A DNA stretch of 64,000 bases from JBQLZQ01 sp052168355 (GCA_052168355.1 JBQLZQ010000059.1:62001-126000); one strand, 5' to 3'; positions 52,267-61,128 are shown, numbered from the stretch's first letter. The notes: generated by a model from the letters alone, not told the origin. Numbers and translations are program-made.

Positions 52267-53769
52267 ATGACCGACCAACCCAATCTGCTGTTCCTGATGT
52301 CCGACCAGCACAGCCAGCGTCTGGCCGGCTGCTATGGGGACCCGCTGGTCCGGACCCCCAACCTCGACCGTCTGGCCGCCAGGGGGGTGACGTTCGACAA
52401 CGCCTACACGCCGTCGCCCCTGTGCGTGCCGGCGCGGATGTCGCTGCTGACCGGCAACCACCCCTCCAGCCAGGATTGCTGGACCAACAGCGATCCGCTG
52501 GCCTCGACCATTCCGACCACCGCCCATGCCGCCGGCGCGGCGGGGTACCGACCGGTCCTGATTGGCCGGATGCACGCCATCGGCCCCGATCAGATGCACG
52601 GATACGCGGAGCGGGAGGTCGGCGATCACAGCACCAACTGGGTCGGCGGTACGGCCCACTCGCTGGGGATCCTGGACCGGACCAACGACCCGTTCCGCGT
52701 CAGCATCGAACGGTCGGGGCCCGGTCAATCCTCCTACGAGCTGCACGACGACGATGTCGCGGCGGCGACGGTGGCCCGGATCGGCGCCATCGCCGAGGGC
52801 CGGCGCAACGGCGACGACCGGCCGTTCTTTCTGGTCTCCAGCTATCTCCTGCCGCACCAGCCCTATGTCGCAAAGACCGACGACTACGCGCTGTATGACG
52901 GCAAGGTCGGCGGCCCGGAGCAACCGCCCGCGCCGCCCGACCGCGAGCACCCGTACCTGGCGGCGTGGCGGCGGCACACCGGTATCGAGACCCTGGACTA
53001 TGCCGACATCGTCCGGTCGCGCACCGCCTACTACGCCCTGGTCACCGCCTTCGACCGCATGGTCGGGCGGGTCCTGGACGCCCTGCAAGAATCGGGGCTG
53101 ACCGACAACACGCTGATCGTCTACGTCTCCGACCATGGCGACCAGATCGGCGAGCGGGGGCTGTGGTGGAAGCAGACCTTCTACGAGGAATCGGTCAAGG
53201 TGCCCATGATCCTGTCCTGGCCGGGACATCTGCCGGCCGGGGAACGACGGTCCCAGATCGTCAACCTGATCGATCTGGCCCCGACCCTTTGCGAGGCCCT
53301 GAGCGCACCGGCCCTGCCCGGCATCGACGGGCGCAGCTTTCTCGGCATTGCCCGGGACCGGGCGCTTCCTTGGCTGGACCAAACCTTCTCGGAATACTGC
53401 ACCGACGGCATGTCGCCCTGGACCCTGCCCGAGCCGGTGCAGCAGCGGATGATCCGTTCCGGTCCCTGGAAGCTGGTCTACTATCATGGCTATCGTCCGC
53501 AGCTCTTCAACCTCGACGACGACCCGGGAGAGATCCGGGATCTGGCGGAAGATCCCGCCCACGCCGCCATCCGCGACGCGCTGGTCGACCGGGTGCTGGC
53601 CGGATGGGACCCGGAAGCGATCGCCAGCCGCATCGCCCGGACACGCCCCCGAAAGGAGCTCTTGCGAACCTGGAGCCGGCAGGTGCAGCCCCCCGACCAA
53701 CATCGCTGGACCGTCAGGATGGAGGACAATTGGCTGGACGACCGGGCCCGGCAGGATGCGGATACATGA
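52267..53769 (+). CDS. Cytoplasmic type I sulfatase, first of the second sulfatase island
   Basis: The 500-residue enzyme carries Cys53-Val-Pro-Ala-Arg (SPLCVPARMSLLTG) for formylglycine, the metal site Asp13-Gln (LMSDQHSQ) and VSDHGDQIGERGLWWKQTFY. The DQ variant and absence of a signal peptide resemble choline-sulfatase/phosphonate-monoester-hydrolase-type enzymes of the cytoplasm. AAAGGA precedes the start. Its stop overlaps the next gene (ATGA), so desulfation and the unknown TIM-barrel function are coupled. Confidence 0.9.
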   Translation: MTDQPNLLFLMSDQHSQRLAGCYGDPLVRTPNLDRLAARGVTFDNAYTPSPLCVPARMSLLTGNHPSSQDCWTNSDPLASTIPTTAHAAGAAGYRPVLIGRMHAIGPDQMHGYAEREVGDHSTNWVGGTAHSLGILDRTNDPFRVSIERSGPGQSSYELHDDDVAAATVARIGAIAEGRRNGDDRPFFLVSSYLLPHQPYVAKTDDYALYDGKVGGPEQPPAPPDREHPYLAAWRRHTGIETLDYADIVRSRTAYYALVTAFDRMVGRVLDALQESGLTDNTLIVYVSDHGDQIGERGLWWKQTFYEESVKVPMILSWPGHLPAGERRSQIVNLIDLAPTLCEALSAPALPGIDGRSFLGIARDRALPWLDQTFSEYCTDGMSPWTLPEPVQQRMIRSGPWKLVYYHGYRPQLFNLDDDPGEIRDLAEDPAHAAIRDALVDRVLAGWDPEAIASRIARTRPRKELLRTWSRQVQPPDQHRWTVRMEDNWLDDRARQDADT

Positions 53770-55175
53770 GCGCGGAACGCACCGTCGGTATCGTCGTGAT
53801 GCCCGACTATTTCCAGACCGAGGGCGTGGACGCGGTTCTCGACACCCTGATCGGGCGGGCCGGCGTCACCGCCGTGTGCACGGCGCCCTATGTCTCCGAA
53901 CCGTGCGGCGATGACAGCGGCTCCCGCGAACCGCCGCCCGACGCCGGCGCCGGCGGTGTGCGCCTGCTCGATCGGCCATTGTGGGGTCGCCGGGAACTGC
54001 GGATCCGCACGGCGCCCAGCTTCGCCCCCGAACGGTCGTTCTATGAAGGCCTGCGGTATCAGCCGCCCGTTCCGGACGATCTGACCGTTCGCGACGGCGC
54101 CATCGTCGGCCGGTTTCTGGTCGCCGCCCGGGCCCGCGGCCTGAAGACCTATGTTCAGATCATGGCGGCCGCACCCCCTGGCTATCGCGTCCAGCTTGCC
54201 GGGGTGACCGACGACGACCAGCCGCGCCTGCCGGACGGGCGCCTGCCCGTCGGCCGTGTGGACGGGAACGGCAGTCTGGCCAGCCCCAACATCCAGGCCT
54301 ACACAACGGCCCTGATCCGCGATCTGTGCCGGGCCTACCCCGATGTCGACGGTTTCCGCGTCGACTGGCCGGAATACCCGCCCTACAGCATGGACAGCCT
54401 GTTTCTGGATTTTTCCGGCCACGCGATGACGGCGGCGAAAGAGTTCGGGATCGACGCCGAGGCGATGCGGCGCGACGCGCTGTCGCTCTACCGCACGCTC
54501 CATGGCGGCCTGACCGACGCGATGGTGGATCGGTGGACCGGTCCCGGCGGGTGGGACGCCGTCATGGCCGCCTATCCTGGCATCGGCGATCTGCTGCGGC
54601 TCAAGGCGTCCCTGTGCGGGGCCCTTCTGGACGGGTTCCGCGCGGCGCTGGACGATGCGGCGGGACCCGGCGCCAAGGAACTGATACCCAACGCTTTTCC
54701 GCCCCCCTGGTCGCGCGCGTCGGGCATGCATTTCGAGCGTCTGGCCGGCAAGTGCGACGGGTTCGCGGTCAAGCTCTACACCATGCACTGGCCGATGATG
54801 CTGCGGTTCTATGGCGACCAGCTTCTGGCCGCCAACCCCGGCCTGTCGTCGGCGACGCTGGCCCGCGCCCTGATCCGCGCCACCGACGTGGCCGATGACT
54901 GGCCGGTCGCATCGGTGGCCGATTTCGCCTACCCCGAACCGGACGAGGCGCACCCGGCCGGGCTGGCGGCCCAGGCCCGCAAGGTCGCGGAGGCGCGCCG
55001 GCGGGCCGGAGCGACCCCGGTCTATGTGCTGGCCCACGGCTATGGCCCGGCGGAGGATGTGCGGCGGCGGGTCCGGCTGGCGCACGAGGCATCGGGCGGC
55101 CGGATCTGGGTCAACCGCTACGGCTATCTGAGCGACGAGAAGCTGGACATCATCGGCGCAGAGACTCGGCCCTGA
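53766..55175 (+). CDS. Unrecognised TIM-barrel, glycoside-hydrolase-like protein
   Basis: The 469-residue protein has no signal peptide. The pattern GLKTYVQIMAAAPPGYRV, LASPNIQAYTTALIRDLCRA and VDGFRVDWPEYPPYSMDSLF looks like the middle strands of a glycoside-hydrolase-type TIM barrel, with Asp and Glu of the last stretch as candidate catalytic acids. Later strands (FAVKLYTMHWPMM, PVYVLAHGYGP) fit the same fold. I do not recognise an assigned family. Overlap with the sulfatase start-stop implies it acts on the same sugar, perhaps cleaving a glycosidic bond after desulfation. It ends exactly adjacent to the convergent sulfatase. Confidence 0.75.
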   Translation: MSAERTVGIVVMPDYFQTEGVDAVLDTLIGRAGVTAVCTAPYVSEPCGDDSGSREPPPDAGAGGVRLLDRPLWGRRELRIRTAPSFAPERSFYEGLRYQPPVPDDLTVRDGAIVGRFLVAARARGLKTYVQIMAAAPPGYRVQLAGVTDDDQPRLPDGRLPVGRVDGNGSLASPNIQAYTTALIRDLCRAYPDVDGFRVDWPEYPPYSMDSLFLDFSGHAMTAAKEFGIDAEAMRRDALSLYRTLHGGLTDAMVDRWTGPGGWDAVMAAYPGIGDLLRLKASLCGALLDGFRAALDDAAGPGAKELIPNAFPPPWSRASGMHFERLAGKCDGFAVKLYTMHWPMMLRFYGDQLLAANPGLSSATLARALIRATDVADDWPVASVADFAYPEPDEAHPAGLAAQARKVAEARRRAGATPVYVLAHGYGPAEDVRRRVRLAHEASGGRIWVNRYGYLSDEKLDIIGAETRP

Positions 55176-56660
55176 TCAGGCCGTTCCGACCACCCGGGAC
55201 GGGTCGTCGGGCGGCGGCGGCGGAAAGTGCAGTCCGCGCTGGCCGGAAAGGCCCCGGTTGGGCAGCGGCGCCACGTCGGGTGCCGGACAGCCGGTCAGCC
55301 TATCGTTCTTCACCCACTCGAGATCGGCGCCGTAGAGCTCCGCCGCCAGCGCGGCCGACAGGCGCTCCAAAGTGTTGGCATGGCCCTCGGACGGGGACAG
55401 GTCGTTCAGTTCACGGGGGTCGGCGTCGAGATCGAACAGTTGAAGGCGGTTGCCGGCCGGGTACCAGATCAGTTTGTGGCGCCCGTCGGTGACCATGCGG
55501 GTCGCCTTGGCCGGATCCTCCAGGGCCTCGCCATAGAGGTGAGGCCGCCGGGTTTCGCCGATCATGGAGAGCCCCGTGCAGGTGGCCGGGATGTCCAGCC
55601 CGGCCAGGTCCAGCAGCGTCGGCATGATGTCCTGCAGACCGACCAGACGGTCGTCGCGCCGGTGGTGCCCGACCCGGTCGCACCCGGCGCGGCCGACCAG
55701 GATCAGCGGCAGGTTGGCCGACCCTTCGTACAGATACCGCTTGGCGTAGAGACCGTGATCGCCCAGCAGGTCGCCATGATCGCTGGTGAACAGGATGATC
55801 GTGTCGTCGAGCACGCCTTCTTCCCGCAGTGTCCCGATCACCGGGCGAAGCTGGTGGTCGATATGGGTACACAAGGCGTAGAAGGCGCGCCGGACGCCAT
55901 CCAGCACCTCCGGCGACAGCGCCGGCCAGAAGTTGCGCACGATCTTCAGCGCCGCCGGTAGATCATCGAAGTCCGCGGCCCAGCCGCCTTCGGCCGGCGG
56001 ATCGACGGGCCGGCGCGCATAGCGGTCCAGATAGGCGGCCAGCGGCACCAGCGGCGGATGCGGGTGGGTGTAGGAGAGATGCCAGAACGCCGGCCGCGTG
56101 GGGTCGCGGCGCTTGATCGTCCGGCACATCGCCGCCGTCGTCCAGTTGGTGACGTGGCAGTCCTCCGGCAGGTGCCAGGGGCGCCACACATAGTCGTTGT
56201 TGCTCATCCCGTGCAGGAACTGGCGGCCGGCGAAGCCGCGGTCGGCCAGGAACAGGTCGTAATCGTCGATGGCGCCAAGCTGCGGCCGCCCTTCCTCGGC
56301 CAGCAGCACGTCGTCGAAGCCGATTCGGTCGCGCTGGGGATAGACGTGCAGCTTGCCGACCGCGAAGGTCTGATAGCCGCCGTCGCGAAAGCAGCGGGCC
56401 AGCAGCGGCAGATCCGGCATCGGCGCCGCCGGCTGAAAGGTGCGGTCGCCATGCACGCGCGGGCTGGTCCCGGTCATGATCGTGCGGCGGGCCGGAATGC
56501 AGATCGGACATTCCGAATAGGCGCGGGTGAAGCGGACGCCGTTGGCGGCGAGTTGATCCAGGGTCGGCGTTTCGACCACGGGATGGCCGGCCGCGCCCAG
56601 CAGGCGTCCCGGCCACTGATCGACGGTGATGAACAGGACGTTGGGACGATCAAGGGCCAC
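55176..56660 (-). CDS. Cytoplasmic type I sulfatase, second of the island
   Basis: The 494-residue sulfatase starts with GTG at 56660, preceded by GGGAGGA. Motifs are Asp14-Gln (ITVDQWPG), the formylglycine site Cys54-Ile-Pro-Ala-Arg (CPICIPARRTIMTG) and FTSDHGDLLGDHGLYAKRYL. No signal peptide is present. It overlaps the end of the UxaA-N gene by 11 bases and so belongs to a UxaA-sulfatase operon running opposite to the other sulfatase. Distinct specificity from the first sulfatase is likely given low overall similarity. Confidence 0.9.
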   Translation of the reverse strand: MALDRPNVLFITVDQWPGRLLGAAGHPVVETPTLDQLAANGVRFTRAYSECPICIPARRTIMTGTSPRVHGDRTFQPAAPMPDLPLLARCFRDGGYQTFAVGKLHVYPQRDRIGFDDVLLAEEGRPQLGAIDDYDLFLADRGFAGRQFLHGMSNNDYVWRPWHLPEDCHVTNWTTAAMCRTIKRRDPTRPAFWHLSYTHPHPPLVPLAAYLDRYARRPVDPPAEGGWAADFDDLPAALKIVRNFWPALSPEVLDGVRRAFYALCTHIDHQLRPVIGTLREEGVLDDTIILFTSDHGDLLGDHGLYAKRYLYEGSANLPLILVGRAGCDRVGHHRRDDRLVGLQDIMPTLLDLAGLDIPATCTGLSMIGETRRPHLYGEALEDPAKATRMVTDGRHKLIWYPAGNRLQLFDLDADPRELNDLSPSEGHANTLERLSAALAAELYGADLEWVKNDRLTGCPAPDVAPLPNRGLSGQRGLHFPPPPPDDPSRVVGTA

Positions 56661-56979
56661 GTTCGCTTTCCTCCCGCCGCAGCGCCCGAACGCTGCGCAT
56701 GTTGTGGACATGAACCCAGGCCCCCGCCGCGATATCGGCGATGGCCCGACCGATCGGTTCGCCGTATTTGCGGATCGGTGCGTTCGCGGCCAGGGGACGA
56801 AGCGCGATCTTGTGACACAGCGGAATGTCGTCGGCCGCCGTCACCCGGTCGATTCCTTCGCCCCGGCGCACGCGCACGCTCTCCCCCGCCGTCAGCGCCC
56901 GAAGCGCGGTGGCAACACCGTCGTCGGGGTGCAGGGCCACCGCGTCCCAGGCGGCGCCGGCGTTGTCCGCGCCAGTCAC
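56650..56979 (-). CDS. UxaA-family dehydratase, N-terminal SAF domain as a separate protein
   Basis: The 109-residue protein matches the SAF domain at the N-terminus of altronate/galactarate dehydratases (VALHPDDGVATALRALTAGE, then IPLCHKIALRPLAANAPIRKYGEPIG and HVHNMRS). GTG at 56979 overlaps the stop of the C-terminal-half gene (GTGA). In many sugar-acid dehydratases this domain is fused to the catalytic body; here it is made separately and must assemble with it. Confidence 0.88.
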   Translation of the reverse strand: MTGADNAGAAWDAVALHPDDGVATALRALTAGESVRVRRGEGIDRVTAADDIPLCHKIALRPLAANAPIRKYGEPIGRAIADIAAGAWVHVHNMRSVRALRREESERGP

Positions 56980-58145
56980 AGGGCGGCTCCGAACCGGCTG
57001 ACGATTTCGTCGCCTTCGTACAGCAACTCGCCCCAGGTGGCGTCGCCCGAGGCCACACCCAGCACCTGCGGCCACAACCGGTCCGCCGCGTTCTCCAGCG
57101 ATTCCCGGCCGCTGAACACGGCGGCCGCGGCGAAATCCAACTGCTGGCCGAGGCGCGCGCAGGTCTCGGGGTTGGCGCTGATCTTCAGCGTCGGGGCCAG
57201 GGCGCTGACGTAGCTGTTGCCCACCCCGGTAGAGAACAGCAGGACGGTGGCGCCGGCGGCGACAAAGCCGCTCAACGACTCCGGCGCATAGGCCGGCTGA
57301 TCCATCAGGTAAAGCCCCGGCCCGGGCGGCGGTTCGGCATAAGCAACGACGCCGTCGATGGGGCGGGTTCCGGTCTTGGCGATGGCGCCCAGAGACTTTT
57401 CCTCGATGGAGGAGAGACCGGCGGCAATGTTGGTCGGGCCGGGATTGTTGCCGGTCAGATCGATACCGGCCTCCACCGCCGCCCGTTCCCGCCGCCCGAC
57501 CGCCGCCAGCAGCGCGTCGGCCACGGACTGGGAAGCGGCGCGGCGGGCCAGCAGATGCTCCGCGCCCAGCCATTCCACGGTCTCGCCGGCGATCACGGTA
57601 CCGCCTTCCCGTCCCAGCCGGTCGGCCATGAGGCCGATCAGCGGGTTGGACACCAGACCCGAACTGGGATCCGAACGTCCGCACTCCACGCCCAGCATCA
57701 GGGCGGCGGCGGGTGCCGGCTGTCGGCGGAGCCGCGAGAGGTCGCGGACCAGACCGGCGGCGATCCGGGCGCCCCGGTCGGTCAGGGCCAGCGCGTCGTG
57801 ACCGCAATCGTCGAGGGTCAGGGCCGCGACCGGCTTGCCGGAGGCCGACAGATCGTCGGCCATGGCATCGACCATGGGCGGCTCACCTCCGATCACCAGC
57901 ACCGCCCCGACATTGGGATTGCGTCCGAACCCCAGCAGCGCGCGACGATGGGTCTCCGCGTCGGCGCCGATCAGGCCGGGACCGAAGGGTGTGGCCACGG
58001 CAACGGCGCCCCGCACCATCGATACGATCCGGCGCGCCGCCGGCCCCGTCAACCCGGCAACCGACAGCACCAGCACATGGTTGCGGACGCCGAACCGCCC
58101 GTCGGGCCGCGGATAACCCAGGAAACGGTCCCCGGCCTCGGTCAT
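56976..58145 (-). CDS. UxaA-family dehydratase, C-terminal catalytic body
   Basis: The 389-residue protein is the catalytic part of a UxaA/GarD-type sugar-acid dehydratase: YPRPDGRFGVRNHVLVLSV opens it, ALMLGVECGRSDPSSGLVSN contains the iron-site cysteine, and LTGNNPGPTNIAAGLSSIEE and EKSLGAIAKTG are conserved. These enzymes dehydrate altronate, galactarate or related acids to 2-keto-3-deoxy products using iron. ATG at 58145 was chosen. It is first in the operon with the SAF-domain gene and the sulfatase, pointing to catabolism of a sulfated sugar acid. Confidence 0.9.
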   Translation of the reverse strand: MTEAGDRFLGYPRPDGRFGVRNHVLVLSVAGLTGPAARRIVSMVRGAVAVATPFGPGLIGADAETHRRALLGFGRNPNVGAVLVIGGEPPMVDAMADDLSASGKPVAALTLDDCGHDALALTDRGARIAAGLVRDLSRLRRQPAPAAALMLGVECGRSDPSSGLVSNPLIGLMADRLGREGGTVIAGETVEWLGAEHLLARRAASQSVADALLAAVGRRERAAVEAGIDLTGNNPGPTNIAAGLSSIEEKSLGAIAKTGTRPIDGVVAYAEPPPGPGLYLMDQPAYAPESLSGFVAAGATVLLFSTGVGNSYVSALAPTLKISANPETCARLGQQLDFAAAAVFSGRESLENAADRLWPQVLGVASGDATWGELLYEGDEIVSRFGAAL

Positions 58146-58207
58146 GTCCTTTCCCCCTCGCCGCCCTCGCATTGGCGGTCTTGAGGTCCACGGTTAAGGG
58201 ATGGCGG

Positions 58208-58229
58208 CGCCGGACGCAAGCGTCCGGCG
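58208..58229. repeat. 10-bp palindromic stem between UxaA and SDR genes
   Basis: CGCCGGACGC (58208-58217) and GCGTCCGGCG (58220-58229) are perfect arms around AA. No T-run follows on either side. It lies in the 255-base divergent spacer between the UxaA operon and the SDR gene. It could be an operator or an intergenic palindrome; nothing else in the spacer is recognisable except the SDR ribosome-binding site GGGAGGAG at about 58387. Confidence 0.55.
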
Positions 58230-58400
58230 GAAGGAAACTCCGGCGCCGTCTGTTCGGCCAAAGCCCAAGCAGGGCGCGGGCGTTGCCCCTGATGACCGGC
58301 GGCCGCGCCGTGCCGCGCCGTCGCGCCGATCCGGTCGAGGCTCTTTATGCCGAGGATCCGCGTATACTCTCCATCGATGACTGAACGGGAGGAGACGACC

Positions 58401-59162
58401 ATGAACCTGGACCAAGTGCCGGCATTGGTGACCGGCGGCGCGTCGGGCCTGGGGGCGGCGGTGGCCACCGGCCTGGCCCGCGCCGGCGCCCGCGTCACTC
58501 TTCTGGACATCGACGCCGACAAGGCGAACGCCGTGGCGCGGGATATCGGCGGCCTGGCGGTGCCCTGCGATGTCGCCGACCCGGAACAGGCGTCGCGGGC
58601 GGTGGAGACCGCCCGCGACCGGCACGGCGCGGCGAGGGTCCTGGTCAACTGCGCGGGCATCGGGCCGGCCGCCCGCATCGTCGGACGCGGCGGGCCGATG
58701 CCCCTGGCCGATTTCGAACGGGTGATCCGGGTCAATCTGATCGGCACCTTCAACCTGATGCGGCTGGCGGCGGCCGACATGACGGCGCTCGACACGCTGG
58801 ACGACGGCGAGCGCGGGGTGATCGTGTCGACGGCTTCCATCGCCGCCTTCGAGGGCCAGATCGGGCAGGCCGCCTATGCCGCGTCGAAGGGCGGCGTGGC
58901 GGCGCTGACCCTGCCGGCGGCGCGCGAACTGGCCCGGTTCGGGATCCGCGTTCTGGCCATCGCGCCGGGCATCTTCCTCACCCCCCTTGTGGAGGGCCTG
59001 CCCGAGGCGGTGCAGGAAAGCCTGGGCGCCGCCGTGCCGTTCCCCCGACGCCTGGGCCGGCCGGAGGAGTTCGCCGACCTTGTGCGCGCCTGCATCGCCA
59101 ACCGGATGCTGAACGGAGAGGTGATCCGCCTGGACGGCGCCATGCGGATGGCGCCCCGCTAA
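58401..59162 (+). CDS. Short-chain dehydrogenase, 3-hydroxyacyl-CoA dehydrogenase type 2-like
   Basis: The 253-residue SDR has the cofactor motif GGASGLG at about 12-18, NCAGIG at 83-88, and catalytic Ser146, Tyr159 and Lys163 (YAASK). The stretch VIVSTASIAAFEGQIGQAAY and the C-terminal PFPRRLGRPEEFADLVRAC resemble the HSD17B10/type 2 3-hydroxyacyl-CoA dehydrogenase group, which uses NAD and acyl-CoA or steroid substrates. The last four bases overlap the convergent pcaD gene. A role in aromatic side-chain or fatty-acid metabolism is possible. Confidence 0.88.
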   Translation: MNLDQVPALVTGGASGLGAAVATGLARAGARVTLLDIDADKANAVARDIGGLAVPCDVADPEQASRAVETARDRHGAARVLVNCAGIGPAARIVGRGGPMPLADFERVIRVNLIGTFNLMRLAAADMTALDTLDDGERGVIVSTASIAAFEGQIGQAAYAASKGGVAALTLPAARELARFGIRVLAIAPGIFLTPLVEGLPEAVQESLGAAVPFPRRLGRPEEFADLVRACIANRMLNGEVIRLDGAMRMAPR

Positions 59163-59965
59163 CCCGGCGAACGGGTATCGTCCGGCGAGGCCAGAAACGC
59201 GTTCACCCGCCGCGCCACCGCGTCCGGCGCATCGACCATGGGAAGGTGGCCGGCACCGTCGATGATGTGCATCTCGGCCCCCGCGATCAGTTCGGCCAGA
59301 CCGCGCACCACGTCCGGCGGGGTGGACCCGTCTTCCGACCCGCCCAGGATCAGGGTGGGCGCAGACAGGCTACGGGTCCGTTCGGTCAGGTCGGCGTCGC
59401 GCAGCGCCATGCACGAGCCGAGATAGCCCGGCACCGGCTGGCGGGTCAGCAGGGTGCGCCAGATCGCAAGGCGGGCCGGATCCGCGGCCCGAAAGGCGGG
59501 CGGGAACCAGCGCGCCAGGGCCATGTCGGCGATGGCCTCAAGACCGCCCCGCTCGATCGCGGCGATCCGATCGCCCCACAGGGCGGCGTCGCCGATCTTG
59601 GCCGCCGTGTCGCACAGGATCAGTGCTCTGGTCAGGTCCGGCCGCCGGTGCGCCAGGGCCTGCGCGATCATCCCGCCGATGGACACGCCGCAGACGATGG
59701 CGCCGCGCACGTCCAGGCGATCGAGAAGCGCCGCCAGATCAGCCGCATGATCGTCGATCCGATAGGGCGGCGGCGGCGCATCCGACAGCCCGTGGCCGCG
59801 CATGTCGTAGCGGATGGTCCGCAGCGGCCCGTCGAGCCGGGGCAGCAGCGCGTCCCACAGTCTAAGATCGGTGCCCAACGCGTTGACAAAGACCATGACG
59901 GGCGCTTCTTCCGGCCCCCCGACGGCAACGTTGAGCGTCACTCCGTTGACGGCAATGGCATGCAT
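59159..59965 (-). CDS. pcaD: 3-oxoadipate enol-lactonase
   Basis: The 268-residue alpha/beta-hydrolase opens the enol-lactone ring in the protocatechuate branch of the beta-ketoadipate pathway. VFVNALGTDLRLWD is the family oxyanion segment, Ser95 (GVSIGG) is the nucleophile and GAGHLPMVD carries the catalytic His. Neighbouring pcaQ and pobA support the name. It lies on the same strand downstream of pcaQ, separated by 71 bases with a short tandem repeat. pcaC, pcaH, pcaG and pcaB are not in the window. Confidence 0.9.
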   Translation of the reverse strand: MHAIAVNGVTLNVAVGGPEEAPVMVFVNALGTDLRLWDALLPRLDGPLRTIRYDMRGHGLSDAPPPPYRIDDHAADLAALLDRLDVRGAIVCGVSIGGMIAQALAHRRPDLTRALILCDTAAKIGDAALWGDRIAAIERGGLEAIADMALARWFPPAFRAADPARLAIWRTLLTRQPVPGYLGSCMALRDADLTERTRSLSAPTLILGGSEDGSTPPDVVRGLAELIAGAEMHIIDGAGHLPMVDAPDAVARRVNAFLASPDDTRSPG

Positions 59966-59980
59966 CGGATTGCGGTTCCT

Positions 59981-60042
59981 CCCCTGTTTCGGGCCCTGTT
60001 TCGGGCCCTGTCTCGGGCCCTGTCTCAGGCCCTGTCTCAGGC
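59981..60042. repeat. 12-bp tandem repeat array between pcaQ and pcaD
   Basis: Four full copies of a unit like GGGCCCTGTTTC (59991-60002, 60003-60014, 60015-60026, 60027-60038) plus partial copies at each end lie across the pcaQ stop codon. The units vary at only one or two bases, which suggests recent slippage-driven expansion. The copy number could affect pcaD expression or pcaQ termination. Confidence 0.85.
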
Positions 60043-61017
60043 GGTGGGCGCCGGAGCGCGGCGGTCGGCGGCGACGGCGCGCACCGTATTCATGAACAGG
60101 GTCAGCGCCGGCGACGCGGGCTGGTCGGACCGGGTGGTCAGGCCGACCGGACCCTTGGTGTCGGAGGTGTCGAGGTCAAGCATTGTCAGCGTCCCCTCCT
60201 CGAGGTCCTGCGCCACGACACCGTGGGAGATGATCCACACCGCGTCGGTGCGCCGGACATAGGCCCGTCCGAAGGCGTTCGAAACCGTTTCGATGCGGCG
60301 CGGCGGCGTGCTGACACCCATCGCGATCAGCAGACGATCGACGGCCGGGCGAATGACCGCGCCGGCATCGGGCAGCAGTACCGTGAAGTCGCGCAGCCGC
60401 GTCAGGTCGGGCGGCCGGCTTGCCAGCAGCGGATGATCCCGCCTCACGATCACCCGCACCTCCTCGGAGTACAGATGCACGAAGGCAAGGTCGGCCATCT
60501 GCTCGGACCCGGCCAGGCGCCCCACGACCAGATCCAACTCGCCCAGGCGCAGCCGGTCCAGAAGGTACCGGTTGGGGCCGGTCACCAGGTGCACCACCAC
60601 ATCGCCGCCGACGGCCTGGAACCGTTCCACCGCCTCGGGCAGGAAATGGGCGGCCACGGTCGGCAGGCCGCCGATATGGAGCGTGCTGGCCCCCCGTCCC
60701 TTCAGTTGCGCCAGGCCCTCGATGCCGTCGCGCATCGCCACCACGCTGGCGGCCGCGTGATGAAGGAACGACTCGCCATAGACGGTCAGAACGGCCTCGC
60801 GCCGGCCCCGGCGGACCAGTTGAACGCCGAGGATGTCCTCCAGCTCGATCAGGGTCTTTGACGCCGCCGGCTGGCTGATGCCCAGCGCCTGGGCCGCCTT
60901 CTGCACGCTGCGCAGGCGCGCCACCTGCAGAAAGCAGCGCACATGCCGAAACTTGATCCGGCTTTCGAGGGCCGACCCCGACGCCCAGCCCGTCTCTCGT
61001 CCGTCTTCGATCACCAT
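60037..61017 (-). CDS. pcaQ: PcaQ-type LysR regulator of protocatechuate catabolism
   Basis: The protein of about 326 residues has the PcaQ-like N-terminus RIKFRHVRCFLQVARLRSVQ, then KAAQALGISQPAASKTLIEL in the helix-turn-helix. It normally activates pca genes with a 3-oxoadipate-type inducer. Start ATG at 61017 is favoured over in-frame ATGs at 61041 and 61062 because the likely operator (61027-61042) would otherwise lie inside the coding region. It diverges from pobA and lies upstream of pcaD. Confidence 0.88.
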   Translation of the reverse strand: MVIEDGRETGWASGSALESRIKFRHVRCFLQVARLRSVQKAAQALGISQPAASKTLIELEDILGVQLVRRGRREAVLTVYGESFLHHAAASVVAMRDGIEGLAQLKGRGASTLHIGGLPTVAAHFLPEAVERFQAVGGDVVVHLVTGPNRYLLDRLRLGELDLVVGRLAGSEQMADLAFVHLYSEEVRVIVRRDHPLLASRPPDLTRLRDFTVLLPDAGAVIRPAVDRLLIAMGVSTPPRRIETVSNAFGRAYVRRTDAVWIISHGVVAQDLEEGTLTMLDLDTSDTKGPVGLTTRSDQPASPALTLFMNTVRAVAADRRAPAPTA

Positions 61018-61026
61018 GGGTCTTTC

Positions 61027-61042
61027 ATAACCAATTGGCATG
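61027..61042. promoter_or_regulatory. Putative PcaQ operator between pcaQ and pobA
   Basis: ATAACC-AATT-GG at 61027-61038 matches the left part of the reported PcaQ site (ATAACC-N4-GGTTAA); the right half (GGCATG) matches only partly. A second ATAACC occurs at 61067-61072. The location between pcaQ and pobA fits control of both genes. Confidence 0.6.
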
Positions 61043-61128
61043 TTAATCGGAAGCAACTTCACTTTACATAACCATCACGGCATCTTCATGCTGGCTTCTC
61101 AATGAGCAACCGGCCGGGTACGGGACGG

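Noticed and set aside
59981..60042. Tandem repeat as a CRISPR fragment
   Set aside because: Units are 12 bp and directly adjacent without spacers, so it is a simple tandem repeat.
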